The notes beneath the pieces are model-generated. The model searched no databases. It saw nothing but the letters and a program-made list of their open reading frames with translations, and was not told where the DNA came from. Made by a program: the position numbers and the translations under genes. From Pogostemon cablin (taxonomy: Eukaryota; Streptophyta; Magnoliopsida; Lamiales; Lamiaceae), in NCBI GenBank assembly GCA_023678885.1, contig CM042985.1:8048985-8112984 (forward strand): DNA of 64,000 bases, in the 5' to 3' direction. Positions 36,399-47,846 of this stretch are shown here, piece after piece (the stretch's first letter is position 1; each line of letters starts with the position of its first letter).

Positions 36399-36701
36399 CG
36401 CCCTCCGTCCCAAGAATACATTCACAATTTCCATTTTGGTCTGTTCCAATAATACTTTCAGACCCTAAAAATGGAAACAATACACAATATCAATAATCTT
36501 GCAATACTACAATATTACAAAAATATCACCTCCTTTCTACACACAATCTAGTCAAAGTCAGCTATATCATACACTTTATTATATTCAATTACCCAAATTA
36601 CCCCATCTCTTTCTTACATCACTACAAGTCTACAGCAAAAAATTACTTTTAATAAACTCTGTACCACCAAATACATGAATGTATTCCTGGGACGGAGGGA
36701 A
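36399..36701. mobile_element. Stowaway-like MITE
   Basis: Starts CGCCCTCCGTCCCAAGAATA and ends TATTCCTGGGACGGAGGGAA, TA on both sides. The interior differs from neighbouring copies. Confidence 0.7.
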
Positions 36702-36741
36702 TAATATTTAAGAAAACGTAAAATACATGAGACTATATACA

Positions 36742-37114
36742 TAAATTTTATCCATATTACTATTGTGTATGAACTTTATTTAGTAGAGACTGTATATACT
36801 CCCTCCGTCCCGCGTTAACTTTGATGTTTACTTTTTGCACGGAGATTAAGAAATATAATATTTTAATATGTAGTGAGGTGAGATAAATAATATTAAATGT
36901 AAAGTGTGTAGTTGTATTAGTGTTGTGTATGGTCCTACATGAAATAATTAATTGTTCTGTGTGGCCCAACTTGATAAAAAAAATGTGAACTTTAATCTCG
37001 GATAACCTAAAATGAAAAGCGTAAACTTTAACGTGGAACGGTGAGACTTGAGAGTATATATAAATGTTATCCATATTACTATTGTGTATGAACTTTATTT
37101 AGTAGAGAATGTAG
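36742..37114. repeat. 54-bp direct repeats bracketing a MITE
   Basis: A block of about 54 bp containing CCATATTACTATTGTGTATG and TTTATTTAGTAGAGA occurs at 36742-36795 and again at 37061-37114 with about two differences. The MITE 36799-37054 fills the space between them. Confidence 0.8.
36799..37054. mobile_element. Stowaway-like MITE between direct repeats
   Basis: Starts CTCCCTCCGTCCCGCGTTAA and ends CGTGGAACGGTGAGACTTGAG, TA on both sides. It is of the same subfamily as 5323-5561 and, inverted, 44038-44284. Confidence 0.7.
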
Positions 37115-37299
37115 AGTAGCCTTTTCCCGAAAGGATGGTTCTATCTAGCAATACTCTTTTCCAATACGTTATTATAACAAAAAATATTTTATATTTCCAT
37201 TTCTTCACTAACTAAAAAAAATGAAAGGTGAGGAATAGGATGAAAGAAAAAGTGGAAAATAAAAGAGAAAAAGAAAACTTATTGAAGACAACTTTACTT

Positions 37300-37740
37300 A
37301 AATTGGCCAGTCCGGTAAATGGGCCTGGATTATGGGCCCACAAAAGCCCAAGGAATACGATTCCATTACACGCTTACCTACCCACGTAAAGACAACTTAA
37401 GCTGGGTCATGAACCCCTGACCACAATACCCAAAACACCCTTCACCATTGACATGACAACACGCCACAGCAAAGGGTAATGTAGGAAATAAAGGTTATGC
37501 AATTGGTGCTCTTAAAAATGACCAGAAATTTATTACCCCACAGGGTAGGGGGTGGTTCTGGGCGGCGCCTTGACGTGTGCATTTTCAATTGGATGGTGGC
37601 GGGGGGTGTTTTGGGGCAAGACAAATGCAGTGGAGCAGTTGGTCACATCAGTAGGGGACCGACCTGGTGTTAGTAGTGTATGATTAATAAGTTTCATTTG
37701 CGATATGAGCGAGTGCTCTTCCACTCTCCTAAAATTTAAT
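37300..37740. other. GC-richer island without a gene
   Basis: Composition rises here. TGGGCC/GGCCCA-type motifs cluster at about 37325-37350 (AAATGGGCCTGG, TATGGGCCCAC), the kind found in plant promoters. No exon follows on either side that I can recognise. It may be a relict promoter or a fragment of a larger element. Confidence 0.3.
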
Positions 37741-37764
37741 GAATTGGAAAATTAAAAAAATATA

Positions 37765-37997
37765 ATCCTTCCGTCCATTGTTAAGAGATATTTTATTTTT
37801 TGACACATAAATTAAAGAGTATTATTATTTAATATATAATGATTAGTTGTATTAGTGGGAGGGTGAGTTTCATATTTTAATTGTATTAGTGGGTGTGGGT
37901 GTGTGTCAGTCTATGCGTGTAAAAAATGAAAGGAAACTCTTTGGATGAGACGACCAAAATGAAAAAAAAATACTCTCTTTAAAAGGAACAGAGGGAG
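37765..37997. mobile_element. Stowaway-like MITE
   Basis: Left end ATCCTTCCGTCCATTG and right end GGAACAGAGGGAG; interior GATTAGTTGTATTAGTGGG as in other copies. The left edge is approximate. Confidence 0.65.
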
Positions 37998-38118
37998 TAC
38001 ACTCTTTGAATATCCATTAGTATTGCCATCCAAGTAATCCATAATCCATAATAATCCATACAATGAAATTTAGAGTCACCTTACACAAGGAATTATATAT
38101 AAAAAAAAAAATTACTTA

Positions 38119-38336
38119 CTCCCTCCGTCAGCTTTCAAATGTATCATTTTTTTGCGTTCTCCCCAAGGGTCTCATTTTCCTTTTTATGCAAATGGAACAC
38201 ACACACACCCACTAATACAACTAAAAAATGGAACTCACACCTCCACTAATACAACTATCCACTACATATTAAATAATAATACTCCTTAATTCACGTGCAA
38301 AAAACAAATGACACCATTAAAAGTGGACAGAGGGAG
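38119..38336. mobile_element. Stowaway-like MITE
   Basis: Starts CTCCCTCCGTCAGCTTTCAA and ends AAAAGTGGACAGAGGGAG, TA on both sides. Interior CACTAATACAACTATCCACT, reversed relative to 37765-37997. Confidence 0.75.
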
Positions 38337-38512
38337 TACTTTAAAAGGACTAGTTCAGTATTTTAAATAATACTCCCCACCTTCATTTTTTAGTAGATTA
38401 AAGAGTTTAATAATTTAATGTATAATTGATTGAAAATTAATATTTTTAAATGTAATAAAAAGTTGTATTAATATTGTATGTGAGCTCTATATATAGTGAA
38501 TTGAGTATAATG

Positions 38513-38734
38513 CTCCCTCCGTCCAATATTAATGTATCATTTACTTTTTGCACGTGGATTAAGGACTACTATTATTTTATGTGTAGTGGGTAGTTTTAGT
38601 GGAGAGTGTGATTCCATATTTTATTTGTATTAATGGAAGGTGTGGGTCTCATATGTTTAAAAAGAAAAATTGATAGATTAAGAATGAACGATCCAAAATA
38701 GTAAAATTGATAGATTAAGAATGGACGAAAGGAG
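38513..38734. mobile_element. Stowaway-like MITE
   Basis: Starts CTCCCTCCGTCCAATATTAA and ends AGAATGGACGAAAGGAG. A short internal duplication near the right end repeats AAATTGATAGATTAAGAATG. Confidence 0.65.
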
Positions 38735-39010
38735 TAATTAATTTTTTGGGTCTCATCTCCCAAAAAAAATAAAATAAATGGATATATTGAAATTGAACGA
38801 ATTAAAATAACAAAATGAATATTTTTCAAGAGAAAGAGGAAGTAAATAATTTATAAAGTAATTCATGTAAGTTGTAATGGGTGATAATTTTGAAATTAAA
38901 GTATATTAAAAGGTTGTTGGCAGGGATAGAGCTATATAATTTTTTTTAGAGGGGCTAGAAATATAAACATGTTGATCGTAATTGATATTCAAACATTAAA
39001 TAATGCAGTA

Positions 39011-39241
39011 ACGTTGAAGTTTAATTTTTGCACGTTAATTAAGAGATATAATATTTTAATAGATAGTGGGTTGATAAATGTAATATTTAATTTGTAATGG
39101 ATGATTATATTAATGTTGTGTCTAAGCCCTGTGTAGAGTAATTACTGGTTTTGTGTGGGTTCCACTTGAAAAAAAAATTGTAAACCTTAACTTGTGATAA
39201 ATCAAAATAAAAAATATAATCTTAATTTGGGACGGAGGAAG
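39011..39241. mobile_element. Degenerate Stowaway-like MITE
   Basis: The right end TTTGGGACGGAGGAAG is clear. The left end has lost its CTCC start and begins near ACGTTGAAGTTTAAT. Interior CACGTTAATTAAGAGATATA as in 36799. Confidence 0.5.
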
Positions 39242-39286
39242 TAACTTGATACCAAAAAGATATTTGAGATATTTTCATACATTATA

Positions 39287-39490
39287 CTCCCTCATACCGA
39301 CCGAAAGAAGATCTTTTACTTTTGTGCACGTTGATCAAGGAATATTATAATTTAATGTGTAGTGGGTAGTTGTATTAGTGGGAGTGTGGACCCTATATTC
39401 TAGTTTATTAGTGGGTGTGTGTGGGTCTCATGTGTGTAAAAAAAGAAATGACCATTTTTTAAGCTGACGACCAAAATGAAAAAAAGACCC
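39287..39490. mobile_element. Degenerate Stowaway-like MITE
   Basis: The left end CTCCCTCATACCGACCGAAA is clear. The interior (GTGTAGTGGGTAGTTGTATT) matches 32951. The right end is lost and grades into CTCTCTAACCC. Confidence 0.55.
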
Positions 39491-39937
39491 TCTCTAACCC
39501 TGCAGTAAAAATGGAAGTCATTTATATTTGTTAATAATATAAACAACCAAACTATTTGCAAGAATAATTATTATAAATTTTGGGGGCCAAAAACAATTTA
39601 AAAAAAAACTCCTTCCATTCTATTGCTATTTTACTTTTATGGAGCAGTAGATATTATAAGTTTAAAGAAAATGTTGTTTTTGTTTTTTTTTTTTTTTTTT
39701 TAAACCAATTTTATGCACTTTGAGGGCAACAAGGACCTTTTTAATAATAAATAGTAAATGTATAATAAGTTATGTGTGTTGAATGAAAGCAACATTTTTA
39801 AAATATAATTTATTGAAAAATTATTTATTTTGAAACTCTTACTTTATAATTTATTGATATTAGAGGATGCTACGTTTTGGGTTGATGTTGTTGCACTCAG
39901 GAGTCGATGACGATGTAGTAGCGATGCCGCCGAGAGA

Positions 39938-39983
39938 ATACTAGCCAAAGTCGATGGCGCATACTAGCCAAAGTCGATGGCGC
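39938..39983. repeat. Exact tandem duplication, two 23-bp units
   Basis: Two perfect copies of a 23-bp unit that starts ATACTAGCCAAAGTCG lie side by side, a few bases before a hAT-like element. Confidence 0.9.
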
Positions 39984-39994
39984 AGTCAGTGAGG

Positions 39995-40345
39995 TAGACA
40001 TGCACCAAAAAACAGGAACCGGCGGTTCAAACCGAGGAACTGTCGGTTTTAACCGGAACCGGAACCGCCGGTTCCGGAACCGGCCAAAAAAACCGGAACC
40101 GGCTAAGGAAGGTTCGGTTCCGGTTCCTCATATTTGGGAAAAAAACCGGCGGTTCCGGTTCGAACCGCCGATTTTTCAATTTTTTTTGCTTTTTTTTTTG
40201 CTTTTTACGCTTGAGACAAAAAAAAAATTTAAAACCGGAACCGGAACCGCCGGTTCCGGAACCGAAACCTTCTTATCCCGGTTCGGTTCCGATTCCCCCT
40301 ACCTTGGAACCGGAACCGGCGGTTCCGAACCGGGGTGCATGTCTA
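39995..40345. mobile_element. hAT-like non-autonomous element rich in CCGGAACC motifs (351 bp)
   Basis: The ends TAGACATGCACC and GGTGCATGTCTA are perfect 12-bp inverted repeats. Both sides carry CAGTGAGG (39987-39994 and 40346-40353), an 8-bp duplication typical of hAT. The interior is packed with AACCGGAACC and GGTTCCGG, which form many overlapping palindromes. A + strand frame stays open through this repeat but is not a gene. Confidence 0.85.
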
Positions 40346-40353
40346 CAGTGAGG

Positions 40354-41746
40354 TGTTGACTGTTGAGTTGCCAGTTGGGGTAGACAAGTAAGGATATATT
40401 TCTCATAAAATTAATATTTGAATAAAATTGATATAAGGTTAATTAATGGGTGGCATTGTGACAATTATATTTGATTATTAAACTTGAGTAATATTGTCAA
40501 TTAACTCTAATTTTTTTTTTTTTTGGGTTTAGAAAAAAAAAATGTATACATTTTGAATGAACTTAACAAATAAAAAATTGAAAGAGATTTTAATCGTTTG
40601 GTTAAATGTATTTAAATTTTAAAATTAAAAATTTCCGAGTAACAAAATCCTTATCATTGATAGCCCTGTAGGAACTACGATGATAGTTTAACAATGCAAA
40701 TAAACTAAAAAATGCTCCCTCTTACTCAATAGTTTACACTATTCGTTCAGTGCGAAAGTCGAAAAATTATACTTATGAGTATTTTTTTATAATAATAAAT
40801 GATACTCTATTCGTTCTACAAAATCCTTCATATTTTTTTTCATTTGTTTGTTCCACATAATCCTTTACATTCTAAAAAATGATAAGAGTACATCATTTTA
40901 TCCAATAATCTCAAAAGTTATTTTAAATTCAAAGACTTTAAAAATGCTACAATACTCTCTATAGTCAATAAAGTTGGTAAAAAATAGTAACTTTTCTTAA
41001 TTAACGTGGAACAATGAACGTAAAATATTTTGTATGACGAAGAACTCCCTCTATCCCACCAAGAAATCTCATTTTACTATATTGTGTGTCCGATTCAAAA
41101 TTTTTCATTTTCCTTTTTTTAGTAAAGTCTCCATAGAACTGAAGGAGTACTAGAGATGGTAAAAGGAGTAGAAAAGGTTTGTATCCATTGTTCCCAGACG
41201 AATAAACCTAACATAAGTGTCACCAATTAATATGATGAAGCTCATTGATTGGGTCCACCAGAATTGGAGCACAAATTTCGAGGAATTATTTAATTTTTAC
41301 CGGAGAGTTGGGGAATCAGCGGATGAAATAAAAGCGTGGAAATAAATATAATTAATGAGCCAATGAAAGCGTGTTTATTGGCTGGTCCCAAAAGCAATAG
41401 GGCTTTTGACGGCTAGTTCGTGGCGCCAACGCTCAAGTTTTTTTCCAAACATTTTTTGTTTGCTTCCCATTTATCACTCTACAATAACTCCAAATTTGTG
41501 GTTAATAGTAATTAATCTTCATTTTTATTTTCATGGTTAATAGTAATTAATCTTCATTTTTATTTTCACCCGGGTAAAATTATAATTTTGGAATTTAATA
41601 AAATAGGATCCAAGAAAACAGACAAATTGAGGGGAGAAGGCGATAAATTCGACTGACATAAAAATGACCACCGCATGCAACTAGCAAATCAACTCCAGCC
41701 AAAAAACTCCAGTTTGATTCAAAAGAGATTAAAACAAAAAAATATA
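40354..41746. other. Gene-free stretch
   Basis: No gene is seen. Decayed Stowaway-type ends occur near 40740 and 41045-41150. The part at 41180-41450 has more balanced composition but no recognisable exon. A local duplication (GGTTAATAGTAATTAATCTT) lies around 41500-41560. Confidence 0.45.
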
Positions 41747-41821
41747 CTCCCTCTGTCCCACACCAATGCTCACGCTTCCTTTGACAAAGGAAACGTGATC
41801 ATTGGTGTGGGACGGAGGGAG
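41747..41821. mobile_element. Short Stowaway-like hairpin MITE (75 bp)
   Basis: Starts CTCCCTCTGTCCCACACCAA and ends TTGGTGTGGGACGGAGGGAG, TA on both sides. The arms pair over about 36 bp with only a few mismatches and a 2-4 base loop. Confidence 0.85.
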
Positions 41822-41920
41822 TATATATTTTTTTCCGTCGCTTTTCTAAAATAATAAAATGATCAAAATAAATCACCTCTTTCTTAAAATAAATTTAGAA
41901 CAATATTGCTCATACTTAAC

Positions 41921-42754
41921 TATGGATGGCAACAGGTAGGGTACATGCTTATTTTGGGGTACCCGTATCCGTATCCGATTAAAAAACAACTACCCGTATC
42001 CGTATCCTTCCGGTTTAAAATTTTTATTATGGTACCCGTACCCGTCCCATTACCGTTTATCAATACCCGCAGGTACCCATACCCGTTTAATATTTATTTA
42101 TTTTATATATATTTATATTTTTTATTGTCTAAATAAGTATAATAATAAAAATTACATTATTATTAATTAAATATAAAATAAATATAATATAAATTGTACT
42201 CTCTCCGTCCCGGAACAAGGTATACGTTTGTTTTTTGCACGTAGATTAAATAGTATAATATTTAAATGTGTAATGAAGTGAGATAAATAATATTTTATTG
42301 TGTATTGTGTAGTTGTATTAGTGTAGTAGGTGTGTCACATGTGGATATAATAATTGTTTTGTGTGGGTCTCATATACCAAAAAGGGAAATGTATACTTTG
42401 TTTTGGGACGGACCAAAATGGAAAAAAGTATACCTAGTTGCGGGACGGATGGAGTATTATTTTAAATAAATATTTATAAATATGATTAAATAAAACTTAT
42501 AACTATTAATTAAATATATAAAATATCTTATAATATATAAATTATATAATATATATTAAATTTATAAAAAATATATATATAATTGGGGTACCTGCGGGTA
42601 TATGAGGCATTACCCGTACCCGTCCCAAACCCTAATGGTATTTTTCACAACTACCCGTACCCGTCCCAAACCCGTTTACAACTACCTGTGCCCTTATCCA
42701 TTAGGGTTCGGGTAGACCAGGTACCCGGAAATACCCATCTCATTGTCATCCCTA
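41921..42754. mobile_element. hAT-like non-autonomous element (834 bp) with a nested Stowaway
   Basis: The ends TATGGATGGCAACAGG and CTCATTGTCATCCCTA are inverted (hAT style). Both sides carry TACTTAAC (41913-41920 and 42755-42762), an 8-bp duplication. Clusters of ACCCGTACCCGT occur near both ends and may be subterminal transposase-binding repeats. No transposase frame is seen. Confidence 0.82.
42199..42454. mobile_element. Stowaway-like MITE nested in the hAT-like element
   Basis: Starts CTCTCCGTCCCGGAACAAGG and ends GTTGCGGGACGGATGGAG, TA on both sides. Confidence 0.8.
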
Positions 42755-42843
42755 TACTTAACACATCTAATATATTTTATTATTTACTATTCTCTCCTTC
42801 TAAAGGTCACCATTTATTTTTGTGTGTAAATTAGAGAGTATTA

Positions 42844-42925
42844 CTCCCTCCGTCTCGTTAAAATGCGAACAATACATTATTATAAATATTAGGTAACTGT
42901 TCGCATTTCACTGGGACGGAGGGAG
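42844..42925. mobile_element. Short Stowaway-like hairpin MITE (82 bp)
   Basis: Starts CTCCCTCCGTCTCGTTAAAA and ends TTTCACTGGGACGGAGGGAG, TA on both sides. AAATGCGAACA pairs with TGTTCGCATTT. The loop is larger than in the other two short copies. Confidence 0.8.
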
Positions 42926-43090
42926 TATTATTTTATGTATAGTAAGTAATTCTATTAAAAGTAAATGATTGGTCATTTGTGGGTCTCTTTTACTAAAAGC
43001 GAAGATTGAAGATCTTTGAATGTGACACCAAATATGATAAAATTGGGACCTTTTGGTAGGATGGATAAAATATTTATTATAAAAAAAATA

Positions 43091-43315
43091 CTCCCTCCGT
43101 CTCTTTTTAAGAGGGCATTTTTTTCATTTTGGGCATCTCACCCAAATAGTCCCCTTTTCATTTTTATACATATGAGACTCACACACACCCACTAATACAA
43201 TTAAAATATGGGCTCACACTCCCACTAATACAACTACCCATTACACATTAAATAATAATACTCCTTAATTTACGTGCAAAAAATAAAAGACCCTCATGCA
43301 ATGGGATAGAGGGAG
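43091..43315. mobile_element. Stowaway-like MITE
   Basis: Starts CTCCCTCCGTCTCTTTTTAA and ends CAATGGGATAGAGGGAG, TA on both sides. Interior CACTAATACAACTACCCATT. Confidence 0.75.
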
Positions 43316-44037
43316 TATCAAAATATCCTTAAAGTTAAAACTATTTAAATCGACATGCAATAGGAAAAAAAAAGATCTTTTTTAAACGGAGTATTTATTA
43401 ATTAAATTCGAATTTCTTTTATTTGTTTATTTTTTAATTAAGTTATTAGCAGTAAAAATAAAATCTTTTTTAATAGTGTAGAAAAAAAAGATTACCATGG
43501 GGATTTGAATCAATTTTTCATAGCTTTTTATATGGGCTAGAGATGAAATTTTCTAAAATTTTAAATTCAAAACTTGTGGGTGTAATTAATAATTATAAGC
43601 TTGAGGTAAACATAAAAATCGACTTGAAATGAGGGTCCTCACAAGTGGACGGCGGAATTTAATCTCCCCGAATTAATCTATAAAATTTCAATATACATAG
43701 TGTTACACTTTATTCGACATTAAGTAATTTTAAAGACATACTGCTAATATTATATTCGGATTTGAGCTCGATTTGTTTTAGATGGAATTTTATTAGAATC
43801 TGTTCGAATTTAGTTACACATTATGTGTAGATGGTGCACACAAATAATAACACTTGTGTTTAATTTTATTATATTTTTTTTAATGAATAACACTACTTGA
43901 TATCGTTCACAATATTATTTTTCATTTATATTATACAAATTATTTATAAAGAATTAACTCGAAGAATTACTATTTTAATCAATGTGTAATCATTTCTTAT
44001 TTATGTTACATAAGTCATTCTGTGGGACAATTACATA
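43316..44037. other. Gene-free AT-rich stretch
   Basis: No gene and no clear element are seen. Confidence 0.5.
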
Positions 44038-44284
44038 CTTCTTCCTCCCACGTTAAGGTTTACGTTTTTCATTTTGGGTTATCCTAAGGTTTATATTTTA
44101 TTTTTTATCAAGTTGGGCCCACAGAAAATAATTAATTATTTTATGTAGGACTACACATAATACTAATACAACTATCCACTTTACATTAAATATTATTTAT
44201 CTCACCTCACTACAAATTAAAATATTATACCTCTTAATCTCCGTGTAAAAAGCAAACGTCAACGTTAACATGGAACGGAGGGAG
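44038..44284. mobile_element. Stowaway-like MITE
   Basis: Left end CTTCTTCCTCCCACGTTAAG, right end AACATGGAACGGAGGGAG, TA on both sides. It is the inverse of the 36799 subfamily. Confidence 0.7.
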
Positions 44285-44335
44285 TAAGTCATTACTATTA
44301 TAGAGAGGCTTCACAGTACCCATTCAAATTTAATA

Positions 44336-44626
44336 CTCTCTCCATCCCACGTATTTTTACCCACTTTCCATTTTAGGGTGTCCAACGTATTTTTACCCAT
44401 TCCATTTTTGACAAAAATACATAATATTTTATTACCTACTTTTTACAATCACAACAACTTTAATTACTTTTTTACACTTTATTCATCATTTCCAATAACT
44501 TTATTCACTTTTTCTTTTTAAATTACTAATTTATCCATACTTTCTCTTACATTATATATTAAAAAAATAAAATGTCTTAATCTCTGTGCCCGTACAAACG
44601 GGTAAAAATACCCGGGACGGAGGGAG
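44336..44626. mobile_element. Stowaway-like MITE
   Basis: Starts CTCTCTCCATCCCACGTATT and ends TACCCGGGACGGAGGGAG, TA on both sides. Interior ACGTATTTTTACCCA, as in laccase intron 6 (reversed). Confidence 0.75.
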
Positions 44627-46132
44627 TATTTTTCTTCTCTGCCCACATTTTAAGAGTATATGTTTAAAAATGCCCAAATTAAAAAAAAGGCTTCTATTTG
44701 ATATTGACTTGATATTAACTTTTAAAAAAGTTATTATTGAGTCAAGTTTTTTATTTGAAAAACCTTGACTCGATACATATACTTTGACTCAACTTCGACT
44801 CAAGTCAAAAATTTTCAAATAAAAAATCTAACTTGATAATAAAATATTTAAAAGTTAATATCATGTTAATATTGAGTCAATGATTTTATTTTTTAATTTT
44901 AATTTTTTGTTTTTTTTTTTTTGTCATTTTAAGCATTTTTAAACGTTTCCTTAAATTTGGAGCAATTAAGAATTAAAAAAAAAAGTGCAGGCTGCCATCA
45001 CTTATTCTTTTCTTTATATATAGTATGCATTATTAGGTACATCCGTCCATTGTCGGTCCAAGCTAAACATATGTTCATGATTTTGACTATTTTATTTCCC
45101 TCACCACACGAAAATATGTCTAATAATAAAATTTCATTAAAAAGAAATTGTGTACATTGGGACAGATTTTAGTAAATTATTTATTTGAATATCACATTTT
45201 TCCCCTTTAACGACTAGTCTAATTTTTAACTGCGTTTCTAGCTAATTATTTCAACTCAATTTCCAAATGACTTGATTTGTCTTTCAAAATTAGATTTTTA
45301 TTTTATTTTATTTTTTATTTTAAAGTTTAGGTTTAATTAATTACTAAAAAATAAATATTAAACTCACCAAAAGTAAAATCTAAGGAAAAAAACTAGTATC
45401 ACCAAATCCATTTTGTAAGACAAAAATGAATGGTTAACACTTTTAATAAGAAATTGATACTTTACATGAAAATTGATAATTCATATTAAATTATTTTATG
45501 AATCATTTATATAATTGATGAAAATGATAACATCTTTAATAAAAATTAATTAATTAAGAAAAAAATGAAGGGCAATTCTTAGATGATCTAAGCTCACACA
45601 TGACCCAGGTCAACTCAAGTAGCTGGTTATGAATGACCCACATATTATTTTAATTATAATCATTTTATTAAAAGTATGTATTTTATCTATATTTGTAATG
45701 ATTAACTTAATGTTATAAATTCTTATGTTTGTACTACTTATTTTTTATTTAACTTATAATTTAAAGCATTTTTATATAATTTAAAGTAGTGTTCTTATTT
45801 AAAATGGGATTTTTCTTAATCCGACGTTTTATTTTTATTTTATTTATTTATTTATTTATTTTTTTGCTTTATAGAATTATTTGCGGTTTTACTTATCATC
45901 CTGCTGAAAAAAATCTTAAATGAACGCTTAAATATTTAATTAAAATTTAATGTGATTTTTAAAATTTATATATGTGTTACAATTATTTAGAAGTAGCTGT
46001 CTAACTATAGTTATTTAAAACAAAGTTTAATACTATAATATATTATTATGTGCGTATATATTCAATATTTTGGTATATACATATATAATTAGCAAAAATA
46101 AGTTTAGAAAAATAAAAACTTAATTATTTTAA
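44627..46132. other. Gene-free AT-rich stretch
   Basis: No gene is seen. The part at 44690-44890 repeats TTGACTCAA/TTGAGTCAA-type motifs (ATATTGACTTGATATTAAC and its rough inverse ATATCATGTTAATATTGAG), so a weak inverted repeat is possible. There is a T-run near 44910. Confidence 0.45.
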
Positions 46133-46414
46133 GAGTGAGGCTTGCGTGCGCCCGGGCGCACGCGGTGCGGTGCGCCTTTAGAATTTAGTATTATGGATAA
46201 GGGTACATTATTTTGTTCTAAATGGTATACACTTTAATTAATAAGGACACACCATTTTGTTCTAAAGAGTATACACTTTTCATTAATATTTTTTATTTTT
46301 CTTCAGAAAATAAAGGGTGCACATCTTTATATTAAAGGGTATACAATTTAACACAAAATTCTAAAGGCACACGGAGTGTGCTTCCGTGCGCCCAAGCGCA
46401 CACAAATTTTTGCC
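46133..46414. mobile_element. MULE-type MITE copy C (282 bp)
   Basis: Starts GAGTGAGGCTTGCGTGCGCC and ends GCGCACACAAATTTTTGCC, the same outer ends as copies A and B. Perfect 9-bp duplications, TTATTTTAA, lie at 46124-46132 and 46415-46423. It is about 100 bp longer than A and B; the middle has diverged. Confidence 0.85.
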
Positions 46415-46423
46415 TTATTTTAA

Positions 46424-47057
46424 TTTTTCATATATATATTATGGATTTTAAAATTATTCAATTAATTATTTAATTTATTTTTTATTATAAAAAATATATA
46501 ATTAACTCTCTTACCTGCACGGATAGGTAAAATTATATACTCATTCATTATTTCAATTAATTAATTAATACGTAACTATGTGCACTATTTATTATTAAAA
46601 GATACGGTTAATTTATGTGACTTTTAATTATAAAATGATGTTAACTCTATTTATTAAAATTGTACTGTTGATTTATTATGTTGAACACAATTATTTATTG
46701 ACAAAAATTATATAATATGCTTTTTTTTCTTTCAGTATACTACACGGGATTTATTATTTAACTTTTTATTAAACTTATAATCTTAATTAGTTTAACAATA
46801 TATAATGGCTATATATGAACACAATAATATTTATGTTAAAGTCTTAATTTATATATTTATTTGTTTTTCTTACAGTTTGCTACACCGGATTTATTATTTT
46901 GTTTTATTTTAAAAATTGATATCCGGTGTAATCGGGTGCATAGATTCTAACAATGCACCAGGTCAATTCATCTATTTCAATAACTTGTACATTAAAAAAT
47001 AAAATATCACATTAATCTTATAACTTCCGAATAATATTTTAACTATAAATAGTCGCA
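46424..47057. other. Gene-free AT-rich stretch
   Basis: No gene is seen. GATATCCGGTGTAATCGGGT at about 46918 resembles one end of the repeat at 10385-10600. Confidence 0.45.
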
Positions 47058-47296
47058 CTCCCTCAGTCACATAATACACCCAATATATTTTATAATTTAC
47101 TTATAACCTTAAAAGTATTACTCTACATAATTTCTAATTTACTTATAACCTTAAAAGTATTACTTTACATAATTTCCAAAAGTAATAATATTAATAAAAA
47201 TATTTTTTTTTAATTTCTTATTTCTATATAAATTAATGCAAGCCGATGTATATAACAAATCAAATAAGTATAATAATTGATGTGGGACGGAGGGAG
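47058..47296. mobile_element. Stowaway-like MITE
   Basis: Left end CTCCCTCAGTCACATAATAC and right end TTGATGTGGGACGGAGGGAG. A local duplication inside repeats TTTACTTATAACCTTAAAAG. Confidence 0.65.
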
Positions 47297-47846
47297 TACA
47301 TTATTTAATTCAATCAATTTTAAATTTTAATCTTAAGTAAATAAACATTATTATATAATAAATTAAATAATGATGATGCCCCTTATATTTAAACTAGTAA
47401 ATATCTCGGATCTTACATAATTTTTAAAAAATAAAATAAAATTAGTGATGTAAAATTTTAAATTTAATAAAATATTGCACTTTTAAATTCTTTATTTCTT
47501 TATTTATTAAAACATATTTACATTGTATATAATAGGGCGTAGAAAATTTTAAAATAAGACTTGTCTCATAGATATTTAATGGATAATAATCTGTTACATA
47601 AATTAAGATACATGAGATAATTTTACATAAAATTTTCCCTATTATTTTTTATTCGTCTTATTAATTGTTCATGAATAGTAGGACTCAACGAATGTCACTT
47701 TTTGATGATCAATATGATTTTTAATTTAAAAGATCATCACTTTTTATCCATAATTTAATTGAACGGATATTAATTTTATTTGATTAGGTAATACTTTTTT
47801 ATCCATCATATAATTAAACAAAAATAAATAAAAGACAAAGATTTCT
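47297..47846. other. Gene-free AT-rich stretch
   Basis: No gene and no clear element are seen. Confidence 0.5.

Noticed and set aside
40000..40359. 119-codon frame with RNRNRRFRNR and PEPAKEG repeats
   Set aside because: It is a reading of the CCGGAACC palindromes of the hAT-like element, lying wholly between its ends.
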